A DNA stretch of 64,000 bases from Apostichopus japonicus (taxonomy: Eukaryota; Echinodermata; Holothuroidea; Aspidochirotida; Stichopodidae): NCBI RefSeq assembly GCF_037975245.1, contig NC_092573.1, positions 6,488,001-6,552,000 on the forward strand, read 5' to 3'. Positions 62,406 to 64,000 of the stretch are shown here, piece after piece (position 1 is the first letter of the stretch; each line of letters starts with the position of its first letter). The notes below the pieces were generated by a model. The model saw nothing but the letters and a program-made list of their open reading frames with translations. It was not told the origin of the DNA and made no database searches. The position numbers and the translations under genes are program-made.

Positions 62406-63258
62406 ACCTGGATATCCCCGACATGAGTGTATAAAAGAAACATTTTATTTTTCATGGATGGTGGGGGGGGGGGGGAGTGTCTACAAGCCTAGAAGTACAG
62501 GTTTATCATATTCTTTGTTATATTTTATACTTTTTTGTGAGACAAATTGCAGTCTCACCCGACACAGCGACATTATCCCGCCTACGTGTCGTTGAACAAT
62601 GTTTTTCTGGAGGTAGCTGAGTACTGTGTTAAAATAATAAATAAGGTAACTAAATATAGCAGCTTAAAAAATATACTGTCCCATTTTTCCCCTTCAAAGT
62701 GATGTTACCATTTTTTCTTCTTCTAATTTACCAAATTTTTGGGGAACTGTAAATTTCTAAAACGTGAGATTATAAAATAAAGAATGTTTAGATGCAACTT
62801 GCAAGGCCTCAGAAGTGCCGTTTCCGGCAATCTGAGAGGCATTGTGTGCCAAAAGTTTTCTTGTTCGCTACGCGCCAACCGATGGTGGCGCTCCGCTTAG
62901 ATAGTGTCACGGGAACTTTCGGGCACAAAAAGTTCTGCCCCCCCCCCAAACTGAAATGGTCCCGTACGCCTTTGATGTCAACTTCACTCAAGTTAAAAGT
63001 CTGGCTGAGTTGACAAGGCCAGTCAGCATGAAAGAGAAATTTTTTTTTTTGCATATCTGTCACCAAAGTTGCACATCTTTTTGGTTGCTATTTTGCCTCA
63101 CAGGTGCCATCTCCTGCGATCTGGGGGGTGCTGAAATCTCAAATTTTCAACCAAGGTGGCGCTCCGCTCAGATAGTAACCTCCGGCCCCCCACAAGAAAG
63201 AACAGCCCCCCCATGGCCCCCCCACTCAAAAAATCCTAGCTACGCCACTGCTGCCACG

Positions 63259-64000
63259 TGCCACTTCATCATTTTTCATTCGATTTTGCTGAAATTTTGG
63301 TGAGTGGTTTGTGTGAATTAAGTTTCCATACATACGGTCATATTTTATCAATTTGAAGGTCATATGAGGTCACAAGGTCATTTTCTGTAAACGTGCCATT
63401 AGCATGCGTCGCACAGCGTTATACTCCCTTGTAAAACAATGGCTGGTCATTGATGAAATCCGACGGTTACGCAACATATTCGAGTGGTGACGCCATGGTC
63501 AAGTACAGTGCAGTGCGGTATTGTTCTTTGTTATCATATACCACGTTTCTACAGCGCTTACGTACCTTATGGTACTGTGCATGGTCTGAATAGTAAACAT
63601 TTCAAGTTGTTCTTGTAAAATAACGTATCATTACTAAAACATGTCAACTCAATATTGAACAACTAATCATCGCATTTCAATACATTTTCGCATCAAAACA
63701 TATTTCTCAAAAAGGAGCTTAGTCGAATTTGTGCTGCGTACGTTGTAGATATACAGTCGACTGCTGATTCTGCTCAGCGACGCGAATGAGTCTTCTTGCA
63801 TAAAACTAGGAAAATTCTACGGCCGTTATATTTTCCTCCCCTTTCAAAATACGCTTCACAGTAGAGGCCGACGCAATCACGGGAACGAATCGCTCCCAAC
63901 GTGATGAATAGCAAGGATCGACCCAGCGTATTTGGCAAAGTAAATTTGCCGATAAGCGTTCACAAAGGCTACGTACGTTGCTGCTCTTGATTTAATTGCA
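63259..64000. other. Window end, no gene seen
   Basis: Unique-looking sequence after the hAT nest, with no long open frame, repeat or recognisable transposon end. Confidence 0.4.

Larger units (their letters stand above)
61179..62974. mobile_element. Middle hAT-like element of the nest
   Basis: Ends CATAGGCGTACG and CGTACGCCTTTG (11 of 12 inverted match). Flanks ATGCCAAC (61171-61178) and ATGTCAAC (62975-62982) match at 7 of 8. It carries the large TA hairpin (61228-61400) near its left end and a hairpin module at 62811-62904 near its right end. Confidence 0.8.
60596..63250. mobile_element. Outer hAT-like element of a three-level nest
   Basis: Ends CAGTGGCGTAGCTA and TAGCTACGCCACTG are perfect 14-bp inverted repeats, each followed inward by G/C runs. 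Flanks are CTGCCACT (60588-60595) and CTGCCACG (63251-63258), an 8-bp duplication with one change. Without the middle insertion the element is about 0.85 kb. It contains a hairpin module at 63101-63175. No transposase is visible. Confidence 0.88.

Overview
This window is eukaryotic. It carries four intron-containing protein genes with GT..AG introns, abundant microsatellites and minisatellites, and several recognisable families of DNA transposons, SINEs and LINE remnants. Gene content and protein similarity point to an invertebrate metazoan, most likely a marine deuterostome such as an echinoderm. The species is an inference; nothing in the sequence names it. I see no bacterial genes, no CRISPR array and no convincing functional rRNA or tRNA gene.

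All four genes lie on the minus strand. In transcription order they are: a UDP-glucuronosyltransferase (UGT; 58753 down to 54098, 4 exons, 529 aa); HMG-CoA reductase (HMGCR; 41847 down to 21778, 18 coding exons, about 910 aa, complete, every splice phase checked); a short FAM184-family coiled-coil protein (17475 down to 13617, 3 exons, 442 aa); and a KLF9/13-type Kruppel-like repressor (9416 down to 2239, 2 coding exons, about 280 aa). HMGCR is the rate-limiting enzyme of the mevalonate pathway. The UGT is an ER glycosyltransferase that conjugates lipophilic molecules. They are neighbours about 12 kb apart, but any functional link is speculative.

Layout: 1-2238 KLF 3' flank; 2239-9416 KLF with a 6.3-kb repeat-rich intron; 9417-13299 no gene; 13617-17475 FAM184-like gene, with a TTAA-type transposon fragment starting at its stop codon; 17502-21777 SINE and L2-like tails, then the presumed HMGCR 3' UTR with a 128-bp tandem repeat; 21778-41847 HMGCR; 41861-54097 no recognised coding exon, but minisatellites, an array of four perfect DR1 nuclear-receptor sites, a hAT element and a LINE remnant; 54098-58753 UGT; 58801-64000 no gene, dominated by three hAT-like elements inserted one inside another (60596-63250).

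The most unusual observations are: the nested hAT-like elements with 8-bp target duplications at every level; an internal hairpin module shared by four such elements, with compensating base changes; partial tandem duplications of the 3' ends of HMGCR exons 12 and 15; the DR1 array upstream of HMGCR; and degenerate palindromes resembling the hammerhead-variant motifs of Penelope-like elements.
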